DNA of 64,000 nucleotides from Streptomyces sannanensis (GTDB lineage: Bacteria > Actinomycetota > Actinomycetes > Streptomycetales > Streptomycetaceae), in contig NZ_BAAAYL010000001.1 in the NCBI RefSeq assembly GCF_039536205.1, positions 7,006,001-7,070,000 of the forward strand, given 5' to 3'. Below the pieces are notes generated by a model, which saw only the letters and a program-made list of their open reading frames with translations, made no database searches and was not told the origin of the DNA. This document shows positions 56,441-64,000 of this stretch, in pieces. Within the stretch, counting starts at the first letter, position 1. Each line of letters starts with the position of its first letter. A program made the translations under genes and the position numbers.

Positions 56441-57192
56441 GCGAGGGGCTCCTTGAGCGGGGTCAGCAGGACGTCGGTGCGGCTCGCCGCCAGCAGGGTG
56501 CGGTCGGGAACCTCGCGCCAGTGAGGGTCGTCGTCGTACGGCTCGGAGGCCACGACCGTGCGGCGGCCCGGCTCGTTGAGGTACCAGAGCGTGTCGCCCC
56601 AGGCCGTCGCCGCGACCGTCTCGCCGTCGGACAGCAGTAGATTCAACCGTGAAGCGGGGGCCGCGGCCGCGATCTCGAGCACGGTGTCGGCCAGTGCCTG
56701 GGCGGGTTCGTCGCCGTTGCGCAGCCGGTGCAGCACGAGTGCCCACACCAGCGCCGCGTCGCAGCGCGCCTCCAGGGACAGCAGCTCGGCCGCGGGCAGC
56801 GCGGCGGCGAGCGGAGCCACCGACTGCGGCCAGCCGGCGACCGCGCCGTTGTGGCTGAGCAGCCAGGGGCCGGAGCCGAACGGCGCGGCCCCGGCCGCGC
56901 CGTCGGCGCTCGCCATGGTGGCGTCACGTACGGCGGCGACCAGCGCCCCGGTACGGATCACCCGGGCCAGGTCGGTGAAGGTCACGTCGGCCCAGATGGG
57001 ACCGGAGCGGCGGTAGCGGGCCGGGACCGGGTCGCCCTCGGCGTACCAGCCGACCCCGAAGCCGTCCGCGTTGACCGTCCCGTTCCGCTGGAGGCGCGGA
57101 GTCCAGGACTGCCGGTACAGCCCGTGCACCGGTTCGACCAGCAGCTCACCGAGCGGCACGGGAGGCCCCACGTAAGCGATATGACGACACAT
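56437..57192 (-). CDS. egtC: Ergothioneine synthesis amidohydrolase (class II glutamine amidotransferase fold)
   Basis: The 251-aa enzyme has Cys2 as N-terminal nucleophile (MCRHIAYVG) and blocks [32 protein letters not shown], and [16 protein letters not shown]. It removes the glutamyl group from the gamma-glutamyl-hercynyl-cysteine sulfoxide made by EgtB. It overlaps its neighbours by one (egtB) and four bases (egtD). Confidence 0.95.
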   Translation of the reverse strand: MCRHIAYVGPPVPLGELLVEPVHGLYRQSWTPRLQRNGTVNADGFGVGWYAEGDPVPARYRRSGPIWADVTFTDLARVIRTGALVAAVRDATMASADGAAGAAPFGSGPWLLSHNGAVAGWPQSVAPLAAALPAAELLSLEARCDAALVWALVLHRLRNGDEPAQALADTVLEIAAAAPASRLNLLLSDGETVAATAWGDTLWYLNEPGRRTVVASEPYDDDPHWREVPDRTLLAASRTDVLLTPLKEPLA

Positions 57193-58517
57193 CAGACATC
57201 CCTCGCGTCTCTCGCGGTGCGGAATCCGGCGAAGATCTGGCGGCGGATCGGGTAGTCCCAGTTGCGGAAGGTGCCCCGACAGGCCACCCGGTCGACGGCG
57301 AAGGAGCCGCCACGCAGCACCTTGTAGTCGCTGCCGAAGAAGACCTCCGAGTACTCGCGGTACGGGAAAGCGGCGAAGCCGGGGTACGGGAGGAAGTCGC
57401 TGGCCGTCCACTCCCAGACGTCACCGACCAACTGCCGTACGCCCAGCGGTGACTGGCCCGCGGGGTAGCTGCCGGCCGGTGCGGGCCGCAGATGGCGCTG
57501 GCCCAGGTTGGCGTGCTCGGGCGCCGGGTCGGCATCGCCCCACGGGTAGCGGCGCGACCGGCCGGTCGCCGGGTCGTGGCGGGCCGCCTTCTCCCACTCG
57601 GTCTCGGTGGGCAGCCGTCGTCCGGCCCAGCGGGCGTAGGCGTCGGCCTCGTACCAGCTCACATGCAGCACGGGCTCGTCGAGACGTACGGGCTCGGTGA
57701 CCCCGAAGCGCCGGGTCAGCCACTGACCACCTTCGCGGCGCCAGAACAGCGGGGCGATCAGGCCGTTGGCCTGGACCTGGGCCCAGCCCTCCGACTGCCA
57801 CCAGCGCTCGTCCTGGTAGCCGCCGTCCTCCATGAAGCGCAGATACCTGCCGTTGGCGACCGGCACGGTGTCGATCCAGAAGTCCGGCACCAGCCGGTGG
57901 TGCGCGGGCCGTTCGTTGTCCAGTGCCCAGGGCTCGGTGGAGGTTCCCATGGTGAAGGGGCCGCCGGGCACGAGGACTTCGGAGGGCAGTGCGGCCGCGT
58001 CGGCGGGTGCCGCAGGGGGTGGCGGGGCGTGGAGCGCGGCGGGGCCCTTACGCAGCTGATGGGTGATCAGCATGGTCTCGTCGTGCTGCTGTTCGTGCTG
58101 GGCGATCATCCCGAATGCGAAGGCCGCGTCCGTCAGCCGGGTGCCGTGCAGCGGGATGCGCTCCAGTACGTCCAGCGCCCGGCCGCGTACCTCGGCGGCG
58201 TACCGGCGGGCCTCGGCCGGCGGGAGCAGCGGCAGTGAGGGGCGCTCGGCACGCGGATGCTCGAACGCGTCGTAGACCGAGTCGATCTCGGGCCGCATCG
58301 CCTCACGCCCGGCCACCGCGCGCAGCAGCCACAGCTCCTCCTGGTTGCCGATGTGGGCCAGGTCCCAGACCAGAGGTGACATCAACGGCGAGTGCTGGGC
58401 CATCAGTTCGCGGTCGTCGACACACGAGGTGAGGGCGGCGGTGCGGTCCCGGGCGGTGGTGAGCGCCTCCAGGGCGCGCTTTCTCAGTGATTCGAGGTCG
58501 GTGGCGTGCTCGGTCAT
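57192..58517 (-). CDS. egtB: Hercynine oxygenase (sulfoxide synthase)
   Basis: The 441-aa non-haem iron enzyme has an N-terminal DinB-like part (LVWDLAHIGNQEELWLLRAV; iron ligands in MIAQHEQQHDETML) and a C-terminal FGE-sulfatase domain (FTMGTSTEPWALDNERPAHH, LPTETEWEKAARHD, LVGDVWEWTASDFLPYPGF, KVLRGGSFAVD). It joins gamma-glutamylcysteine to hercynine with oxygen. ATGA overlap with egtA. Confidence 0.96.
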   Translation of the reverse strand: MTEHATDLESLRKRALEALTTARDRTAALTSCVDDRELMAQHSPLMSPLVWDLAHIGNQEELWLLRAVAGREAMRPEIDSVYDAFEHPRAERPSLPLLPPAEARRYAAEVRGRALDVLERIPLHGTRLTDAAFAFGMIAQHEQQHDETMLITHQLRKGPAALHAPPPPAAPADAAALPSEVLVPGGPFTMGTSTEPWALDNERPAHHRLVPDFWIDTVPVANGRYLRFMEDGGYQDERWWQSEGWAQVQANGLIAPLFWRREGGQWLTRRFGVTEPVRLDEPVLHVSWYEADAYARWAGRRLPTETEWEKAARHDPATGRSRRYPWGDADPAPEHANLGQRHLRPAPAGSYPAGQSPLGVRQLVGDVWEWTASDFLPYPGFAAFPYREYSEVFFGSDYKVLRGGSFAVDRVACRGTFRNWDYPIRRQIFAGFRTARDARDV

Positions 58518-59788
58518 GCGAGGGTCTCCTTCCCGAGCGCGGGAACGGGCAGATCGTCGGCGGGACATCGGCCCCGGGCGACATGGCGGTCGGCGAACGC
58601 GGCGACCGCGTCCCGTAGGGCGCTGCGGGCGCCGAGCCGGGGGAGTGCGTCGAGGGCCGCGGAGAAGCAGACGACGGCGGCCGCGTGCAACTCGGGGTCG
58701 GCCAGGCCGTATCTGGCGGCGTTCAGCCACAGCGGATTGCGGGGTGCGGGCATCGCCCCTGCCGTCTCGGCCAGCGGTTTGACGGCCCGGTAGACCGTCT
58801 CCGACGCCTCCGGATCGTCGAACAGCGCGGTGGTGACGGCGACCGGCACCATCCAGCCGTCCTCGCCGGGCTGTGCGTCGATCATGCGCAGCTCGAGATG
58901 GCCGCGCGGGCGCACCGGCGGGAACAGCGTGGTCAGGTGGTACTCGAGGTCGGCCCGGGCGGGCGGACGTGGCCGGCCGGTGCGCAGCCACTGCCGGAAG
59001 GTGAGCCCCTCAGGTACGGTCCACGGCCCGTCGGCGGCGCGGATGCACATCACCGGGGTGTCCAGCGCGTGCCGTGCCCAGCCGGTCCGCGGCTCCTCGT
59101 CCGGGCGCGGCGCGAGGGCACGCAGCGGGTCGAGCCCGGCCCACACGGCCTGGCGGGCCGAGCGCCAGCCGCTCGGCCGCCCGTTCCTCAGCGGGGAGTT
59201 GGCGAACGCCGCCACCAGCACGGCGCCGAGCAGGTGTGCGAGCCGCCAGCGTCGCGCGTAGCCGAGCGGTCCCGGCTCCTCGTGGCCGGTGTCCAGACAC
59301 ACCTGGACGGAGGCGGTGGAGCACATCATGGACCGCCCCAGCGGGCCCGCCCGGTCCAGGCACGCCTCCAGCGCATCGTACCGGGGCTCGTGCAGCAGCC
59401 GGCGCGGCGGATGGACGGGTTCGTGGCCGACCCCGGCGAGGGTGAGTTCCATGCCGCGCAGTACGGCGCGTACATCGCCCAGGTCGGCGGATACGGAGTC
59501 GATGACCTCCGTCAGGGATGCGGCGGGGAGCGAGCTGAGCTCCAGCTGACCGCCGGGTTCGACAGTGAGGGCCGACCGCAGGGGCAGGGCCCGGAGTGCC
59601 GCGACGGCCGCTTCGAGGCGGCCGGGGGAGACGGGGAGATGCGGCCGGTGCAGATCGTGGACGAGCCACTCCAGTTCGACACCGATGAACCGGGGCGGGC
59701 CCGTCTTGAAGCAGATGCCCCTCAGCAGCGCTTCCGCCGCTTCCTCGGAAAACGGCGGGTCGCCGCCCCGGATGCTCACAGCAGGCAT
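58514..59788 (-). CDS. egtA: Glutamate-cysteine ligase for ergothioneine
   Basis: The 424-aa ligase supplies gamma-glutamylcysteine. Motifs fit GCS2-type EgtA: GVELEWLVHDL, EPGGQLELSSLPAASL, MMCSTASVQVCLDTG, AFANSPLRNGRPSGWRSARQ. It is first in the operon; the ATG (MPAVSIRGGD) follows GGAGAAA. The operon lacks egtE, the final lyase, which in S. coelicolor lies elsewhere. Confidence 0.95.
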   Translation of the reverse strand: MPAVSIRGGDPPFSEEAAEALLRGICFKTGPPRFIGVELEWLVHDLHRPHLPVSPGRLEAAVAALRALPLRSALTVEPGGQLELSSLPAASLTEVIDSVSADLGDVRAVLRGMELTLAGVGHEPVHPPRRLLHEPRYDALEACLDRAGPLGRSMMCSTASVQVCLDTGHEEPGPLGYARRWRLAHLLGAVLVAAFANSPLRNGRPSGWRSARQAVWAGLDPLRALAPRPDEEPRTGWARHALDTPVMCIRAADGPWTVPEGLTFRQWLRTGRPRPPARADLEYHLTTLFPPVRPRGHLELRMIDAQPGEDGWMVPVAVTTALFDDPEASETVYRAVKPLAETAGAMPAPRNPLWLNAARYGLADPELHAAAVVCFSAALDALPRLGARSALRDAVAAFADRHVARGRCPADDLPVPALGKETLA

Positions 59789-59967
59789 GGCCGGTTTCTC
59801 CTTCCGAATACCGTCAGCGCGCCGACCCGGGACCGGGGAGGCGCCGGGTCCCACCCAATCCCGTGCCGTGGAGTCGCACAAGGGTGCCCTTTCGAGAGGA
59901 AATGGGGTTGCGGCAACGACACTTGGACGTCAACGATGCTCCGCGAGAACCACACGGAAGAAGAAGC

Positions 59968-60801
59968 ATGAGCAGACGCCTGCGGAACATCGCACAGCAG
60001 ACCATGGAGATCGTCAGGGCCGGCGGGTACGAGACACCCGCGGGGCACGAGGTGTCGATCGCCGCCTCCGTGGCCGCGGCCGAGGCGGGAACCCGGCTGT
60101 ACGGTCCGGACCCCGTCCCGGTGACACCCGACCGGGACTTTACGACAGTAATCGAAGTCACGGCCGAAAGCAGCCTGGAGGCTGCCCGCCGTCTCGTATC
60201 CGCCGCGCCGGACCCGGTCGCCGTCCTCGGTTTCGCCTCGGCACGCAATCCTGGCGGAGGCTTCCTGAACGGCGCCCAGGCACAGGAGGAGGCACTGTGC
60301 CGGTCCTCCGCGCTGTACGCCTGCCTGCTGCGGGTGCCGGAGTTCTACGACCACCACCGGGTCGAGCGTGATGTCTTCTACTCCGACCGGGTGATTCACT
60401 CGCCGGGCGTGCCGGTCTTCCGCGACGACCGGGGCACGCTTCTGGAAGAGCCGTACCGGGCGGGTTTCCTGACCGCGCCCGCACCCAACGCCGGGGTGAT
60501 CCTGCGGACCACGCCGGAGCTGGCCGGCCGGATCCCGGCCGCACTGGCGGACCGCGCCGAACGAGTGCTGGAGACCGCCGCCGTCTGCGGCTACCGGAGG
60601 CTGGTGCTGGGGGCCTGGGGCTGCGGGGTGTTCCGCAACGACCCGGCGCAGGTGGCGAACGCATTCCAGGCGCTGCTGATGGCAGGGGGCCGGTTCTCCG
60701 GCCATTTCGAGCACATCGTCTTCGGCGTACTGGACCGTACGCCCGATGCGGCCACCCGCCGGGCGTTCGAGACGGCGTTTCACCATGGGGCCCTTCGGTA
60801 G
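59968..60801 (+). CDS. TIGR02452-type macrodomain protein (bacterial PARG-like)
   Basis: The 277-aa protein has the poly(ADP-ribose) glycohydrolase signature NPGGGFLNGAQAQEEALCRS (GGG...QEE), an upstream AVLGFASARNP strand, and VLGAWGCGVFRNDP. It should cleave ADP-ribose from proteins or bind it. It is divergent from egtA. ADP-ribosylation control in streptomycetes is real, but the target of this protein is unknown. Confidence 0.9.
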   Translation: MSRRLRNIAQQTMEIVRAGGYETPAGHEVSIAASVAAAEAGTRLYGPDPVPVTPDRDFTTVIEVTAESSLEAARRLVSAAPDPVAVLGFASARNPGGGFLNGAQAQEEALCRSSALYACLLRVPEFYDHHRVERDVFYSDRVIHSPGVPVFRDDRGTLLEEPYRAGFLTAPAPNAGVILRTTPELAGRIPAALADRAERVLETAAVCGYRRLVLGAWGCGVFRNDPAQVANAFQALLMAGGRFSGHFEHIVFGVLDRTPDAATRRAFETAFHHGALR

Positions 60802-60889
60802 GATTTGTCACGATTGCCACGCTAGAACCTGTACGGCCCATCCCGCAGCGGGGAACGGCCGGCCGGGACGGACGTTCAGGTGGTGGCCC

Positions 60890-61339
60890 ATGGACCGGCA
60901 CGCCATGTCCTCGCTCGCCTGCCGACCTCGTCGTCACGGCGGCGCTGCCCGCCCTGGCCCTGTCCGCGCCCGCCGCGGCCGGACGCCCGACATCCTGCGG
61001 TGCGCCACCGCGCTCGTCCCCCGGGAGCGGATCGAGATGGTGCTGCCCGTCTACGGCTGGGACTGGGGACCCGGCGGGACCGGCCGCGCCCGCCGTGTCA
61101 CCTGGAAGCAGGCCGAGGAACCGCGCCTCGCGCGGGGTGCGTCGTACCGGCTGGACACGGAGTCCCGCACGCCCGGCCTTCACCTACCGCGAAGCAGGCG
61201 TGCAGCGCACCGTCCGGTGCCAGGACGCCCGGGGGGACGCCGGCCATCCGCCGGTCCTGCGGCGGCATGGCGTGCGCGGCACCGTGCTGTGGGCCCTCGA
61301 AGGCCCCCGAGCTGTGGGCGGTGCCGGCGGACGGCTGAC
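60890..61339 (+). pseudogene. GH18 chitinase-like gene remnant
   Basis: Pieces of a glycoside hydrolase 18 C-terminal half occur in three frames: ERIEMVLPVYGWDWGPGG...VTWKQAEE in one, AFTYREAGVQRTVRCQDA and HGVRGTVLWALEGP in another, and PELWAVPADG with a stop in the third. The N-terminus with the DxxDxDxE motif is missing. Multiple frameshifts and the loss of the catalytic half make this a dead gene. Confidence 0.75.
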
Positions 61340-61426
61340 GGGTGGCGGGGTGCGGGCTGCCGGAGGACCCTGGATTTGAGGGGCCGGTCTTCCGGCCGGC
61401 GGGCCGCCAGGGAGGTGGTGACAGCG

Positions 61427-61726
61427 ATGTTCGCGAGGCTGAGCACCTACCAGGGGTCACCCGTGCCTGCGAAGGGCGATCTGACCGCCAGTTCCAGGTC
61501 GGCCTTCCAGCAGGTCCAGGACCTTCCCGGCTTCCGGGGCGTCTACTACCTCCTCGACCGGGCCTCCGGGAAAGCCATGACGCTGAGCCTGTGGGAGAAC
61601 GAGGACACCATGAGGGGCAGCGAGGACCGTGCCACCCGGATCCGCGAGGAGACCACCCGGAGGGAAGGCCAGCGAGTCGTTTCGGTCGAACGCTTTGAAG
61701 TGGGCTTCAGCCAGCTGGCACCCTGA
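61427..61726 (+). CDS. Small ABM/YdhR-like hypothetical protein (99 aa)
   Basis: MFARLSTYQGSPVPAKGDLT begins a short protein with FQQVQDLPGFRGVYYLLDRA, ALTLSLWENEDTM-like TLSLWENEDTMRGSEDRA and a final FEVGFSQLAP. The strand-helix pattern and WENEDTM resemble monooxygenase-like dimeric barrels. GGAGGTG lies 10 bases upstream; GTG at 61415-61418 may be an alternative start. No neighbours give a role. Confidence 0.78.
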   Translation: MFARLSTYQGSPVPAKGDLTASSRSAFQQVQDLPGFRGVYYLLDRASGKAMTLSLWENEDTMRGSEDRATRIREETTRREGQRVVSVERFEVGFSQLAP

Positions 61727-62077
61727 CGCCACGCCCGGCGGCGGCGTACGGCCGGGGTGCGACCGGCCCGGCCACGCGCCCGCCTCACTCCTCCTCGTCT
61801 TCGCCCAGCGGGATCCGCTCGGCGAGGGGGGCTTGGTGGCCGGCCGGCCCTGATGCCCGTTCTGCTGCGCCGGCCCCATCTGGGCCAGCGGCTGCCGGGT
61901 CAGGCCGAGGCCCGTACCGCCCATGGTCAGTGTCTTGGCGAACATGTCCGACATGCCGTCGGCCCCGTTCGATACCCCTGTCGTCCGCGACGCGCTGATC
62001 GGGTTCCACGCCCGATCAGCGCGTTCAGCGCACACCGGCCGGCGTGGCCGACAGGGTTCAGGTTCGGGAGGCCCGCC
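61727..62077. other. Region without a supported intact gene
   Basis: The minus strand reads GADGMSDMFAKTLTMGGTGL and GLTRQPLAQMGPAQQNGHQG, possibly the tail of a decayed gene, but there is no credible start and I do not recognise it. The inverted repeat CGCGCTGATCGGG / CCCGATCAGCGCG (around 61990-62018) forms a hairpin with loop TTCCACG that may be an old terminator. Confidence 0.45.
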
Positions 62078-62376
62078 TCACCCCGCCTCCACCCGGGAAG
62101 TGTCCCCAACGGGCGTGCCGGCCGGGACACTTGCGCCGGCCTGCGTGCCGTGCCGCAGGAAGGACACCAGCTTGCTGCCGGCCTGGAGCAGGTTCGCGCA
62201 GGCCAGCGCAGCCCACAGGCCGGTCAGCCCGCCCGCGTCGGCGATCGGTACGGCCGGCACGGAACCACACGACGGTCCACATCAGGCTCGGCCCGGTGCG
62301 CTTGAGCCCGATGAGGGCGAAGCCCGGCCGTGCCGGTCACCCGTCCGAGCAGGCCCGTCATCGTCGCGTCGTCCAT
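62078..62376 (-). pseudogene. Small membrane protein, two frameshifts
   Basis: Reading from ATG at 62376: MDDATMTGLLGRVTGTAG, then in a second frame FALIGLKRTGPSLMWTVVWF, then in a third VPIADAGGLTGLWAALACAN and LLQAGSKLVSFLRHG to a TGA. Joined, these would make a protein of about 100 aa with two helices. Two frame changes in 300 bp indicate decay or sequencing error. It ends a decay zone beginning with the GH18 remnant. Confidence 0.5.
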
Positions 62377-62389
62377 GCGGGGAGCGTAC

Positions 62390-63811
62390 CTATGAGGCGG
62401 GCCCGGGGCGATGGAGCGGGGGCGGCCGGTGCTCGAACCAGCGCTGGTCCGACTCGAGTTGTGCGGCCAGTGAGATCAGCAGCGGCTCGCTGTGCGCCGG
62501 GCCGAGGAGCTGGGCGCCGAGCGGCAGGCCGTCGGGTGTGAAGCCCGCGGGGACGTTGACGCCGGGCCAGCCGAGGACGTTCCACGGCCAGGCGTAGGGG
62601 CAGGCCGCGATCACCGCGCGGTCGAGGCGGTGGCCGGAGAGACCGATCAGGGCGCCCACCGGGGGTGGGGGAGTGGCGGTGGTCGGTGCCAGAACGACGT
62701 CGAAGCGGTCGAAGATTTCGCCGATGCGGCGGTGGAGTACGGACTCCGCCCGGCGCGCCAGGCGCAGCGGGGCTCCGTCGAGCAGTCCGCCCAGACGGAC
62801 GGTGCCACGGGTGCGCGGGTCGAGCAGGGCCGGTTCCGGTACGCGGGACGCCCACTCGCGCAGGCCGGCGGTGGCGCGCGGTATGAAGGCCGGTCCGACC
62901 GCGCCGTACGAGGGGTCCGCTGCCGCGACGTCATGGCCGAGGGCCGTCAGCCGCTCGGCCAGCCGGGTCACCGCGGCCCGTACGCGAGGGTCCAGGTGCT
63001 TGGACGTGGCGGTGAACGGCATCCGTGTGGAGAGCGCGATGCGCAGCCGGCCGGGGTCGCGGTTCGCGGCGGCGGACGCGTCGACGGCGGGCGGCCGGTG
63101 CAGATCGCCGGTGTGCGGTCCGCTCGCGGCGTCCAGCATCAGCGCGGCGTCGGCGACCGTACGGGCCAGCACGCCATGGACGGTGATGCCGTTGAAGGCC
63201 TCGGCGTCGGGCCAGGTGGAGATGCGGCCGCGCTGGGGCTTGATGCCGACCAGGTGGGTCCAGGCGGCGGGGATCCGTATGGATCCCGCGCCGTCGGAGC
63301 CGAGGGCGGCCGGGACGAGTCCCGCCGCCACCGCGGCGGCCGACCCGCCCGATGAACCGCCGGGTGTGTGGCGGGTGTTCCAGGGATTACGGGTGTCCCC
63401 GAAAGCGGGCCCCTCGGTGAACGGCCACTGCCCGAGCTCCGGGGTGTTCGTCTTGCCGACGATCACGGCTCCGGCCGCCCTGAGGCGCCGTACCGCCTCG
63501 CTGTCGGCGGCTTTCGGCGGGAAGCTGCCGGGACAGCCGAAGGCGGTCGGTTCGCCGGCCACGTCCATGTCGTCCTTCACGGCGACCGGCACACCCAGCA
63601 GCGGCAGCCGGACGCCCTCGGACAGCAACCGGTCGGCGGCCTCGGCCTCGGCGAGCGCACTCTCCGCGCGTACCACCCGGAAGGCGTTGAGCACCGGCTG
63701 GGACGCCGAGATCCTTTCGAGGGTCTGCTCGGTCAACTCCCGTGCGGAGACGTCGCCTTGGGCGAGGGAGCGGGCGGTGTCCAGCAGACCCGCCGGGAGA
63801 GGTGTCGACAC
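62390..63811 (-). CDS. Amidase signature family enzyme
   Basis: The 473-aa hydrolase has the Ser-cisSer-Lys machinery: Lys in PVAVKDDMDVAGEPTAFGCP and the Ser-rich core TPGGSSGGSAAAVAAGLVPA, followed by GSDGAGSIRIPAAWTHLVG. Members hydrolyse amide bonds of varied substrates; the physiological one is not evident. It is not part of a gatCAB operon, so a tRNA role is unlikely. GTG start (MSTPLPAGLL). Confidence 0.93.
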   Translation of the reverse strand: MSTPLPAGLLDTARSLAQGDVSARELTEQTLERISASQPVLNAFRVVRAESALAEAEAADRLLSEGVRLPLLGVPVAVKDDMDVAGEPTAFGCPGSFPPKAADSEAVRRLRAAGAVIVGKTNTPELGQWPFTEGPAFGDTRNPWNTRHTPGGSSGGSAAAVAAGLVPAALGSDGAGSIRIPAAWTHLVGIKPQRGRISTWPDAEAFNGITVHGVLARTVADAALMLDAASGPHTGDLHRPPAVDASAAANRDPGRLRIALSTRMPFTATSKHLDPRVRAAVTRLAERLTALGHDVAAADPSYGAVGPAFIPRATAGLREWASRVPEPALLDPRTRGTVRLGGLLDGAPLRLARRAESVLHRRIGEIFDRFDVVLAPTTATPPPPVGALIGLSGHRLDRAVIAACPYAWPWNVLGWPGVNVPAGFTPDGLPLGAQLLGPAHSEPLLISLAAQLESDQRWFEHRPPPLHRPGPAS

Positions 63812-64000
63812 GGAACCTCCCGTTACTCGCTGGCAGTGACCAGGGTAGCGGGAGGTCCCGTCTCATGCGTCAGATCCATTCGTCCGGCGAGGACATGAAG
63901 CCGTCGAAGCCGCACGGTGGAGGGCGCGGCACGCCCTGGTGACCGTACGGAGACGTCGAAGCCGCGCCTCACGAGCAGGGCGGCCCGCTCCGGTACTGCG
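63812..64000. other. Right edge, no supported gene
   Basis: The minus strand holds short open stretches (for example CGFDGFMSSPDEWI before a TGA) that could be the end of a gene continuing past the window, but an in-frame stop upstream makes this weak. Nothing else is recognisable. Confidence 0.35.

Noticed and set aside
63812..64000. C-terminal part of a further minus-strand gene (ending SSPDEWI)
   Set aside because: An in-frame TGA lies about 120 bp upstream and no start codon or ribosome site is visible.

Overview
The window reads as Streptomyces chromosome. GC content is very high, coding frames are dense and GC3-rich, GTG starts and 4-bp start/stop overlaps are common, and the gene set is typical of streptomycetes: an Rpf-LysM-M23 muralytic enzyme, a class F-type sortase with surface proteins, an RmdA-type c-di-GMP protein, a second SdhCAB-type complex, ornithine-lipid genes and an egtABCD cluster. 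From memory, the order of conserved genes resembles the S. coelicolor SCO0958 to SCO0910 interval read downwards. I could not check this.

Layout. 0-12.8 kb: cell-wall, membrane and lipid housekeeping genes (muralytic enzyme, EamA permease, FhuF-like Fe-S protein, K+ channel, SDR, HD protein, lipase-maturation factor, WS/DGAT, Fpg/Nei). Two genes here are reduced to N- plus C-terminal stubs by internal deletions (DUF2252; SpoIIE-type phosphatase). 12.9-16.9 kb: an operon in which a LytTR response regulator and a LytS-type kinase flank a sodium:solute symporter and a small membrane partner. 17-24.1 kb: an ECF sigma factor, a polysaccharide deacetylase, and a sortase between two secreted, membrane-anchored proteins without LPXTG; one of these has 33-bp tandem repeats. 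24.2-33 kb: a lipoprotein, a methyltransferase, rmdA, a LysR regulator carrying an in-frame REP-like 18-bp repeat expansion, and sdhCAB.

33-52 kb is an accessory island. It holds an intact UvrA-like ABC ATPase and a C-terminal duplicate of it 12 kb away. It also holds a small-peptide/MFS/beta-propeller operon with a clear promoter and palindromic operator, a four-part secreted phosphoesterase behind a PHO-box-like repeat, a double-SUKH protein, and an XRE-TPR regulator with two small genes and a perfect operator-like palindrome. Remnants or copies of at least six IS families lie between them (IS256, IS5, IS4, IS200/IS605, IS1380, ISKra4). Two nested insertions can be read to the base: a 504-bp IS4-type mini-element inside an IS5 transposase (10-bp target duplication, one mismatch), and a 2,187-bp ISKra4 element inside another IS5 transposase (9-bp perfect target duplication). 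The IS200/IS605 copy has a broken tnpA but an intact tnpB.

52-64 kb returns to core-like content: dodecin, a GT39-type glycosyltransferase, olsBA (ornithine lipid), convergent egtABCD (ergothioneine; no egtE here), a PARG-like macrodomain protein, a decay zone with frameshifted GH18 and small membrane-protein remnants, and an amidase. No rRNA, tRNA, CRISPR array or phage structural module was seen. Functional calls come from motifs read by eye.
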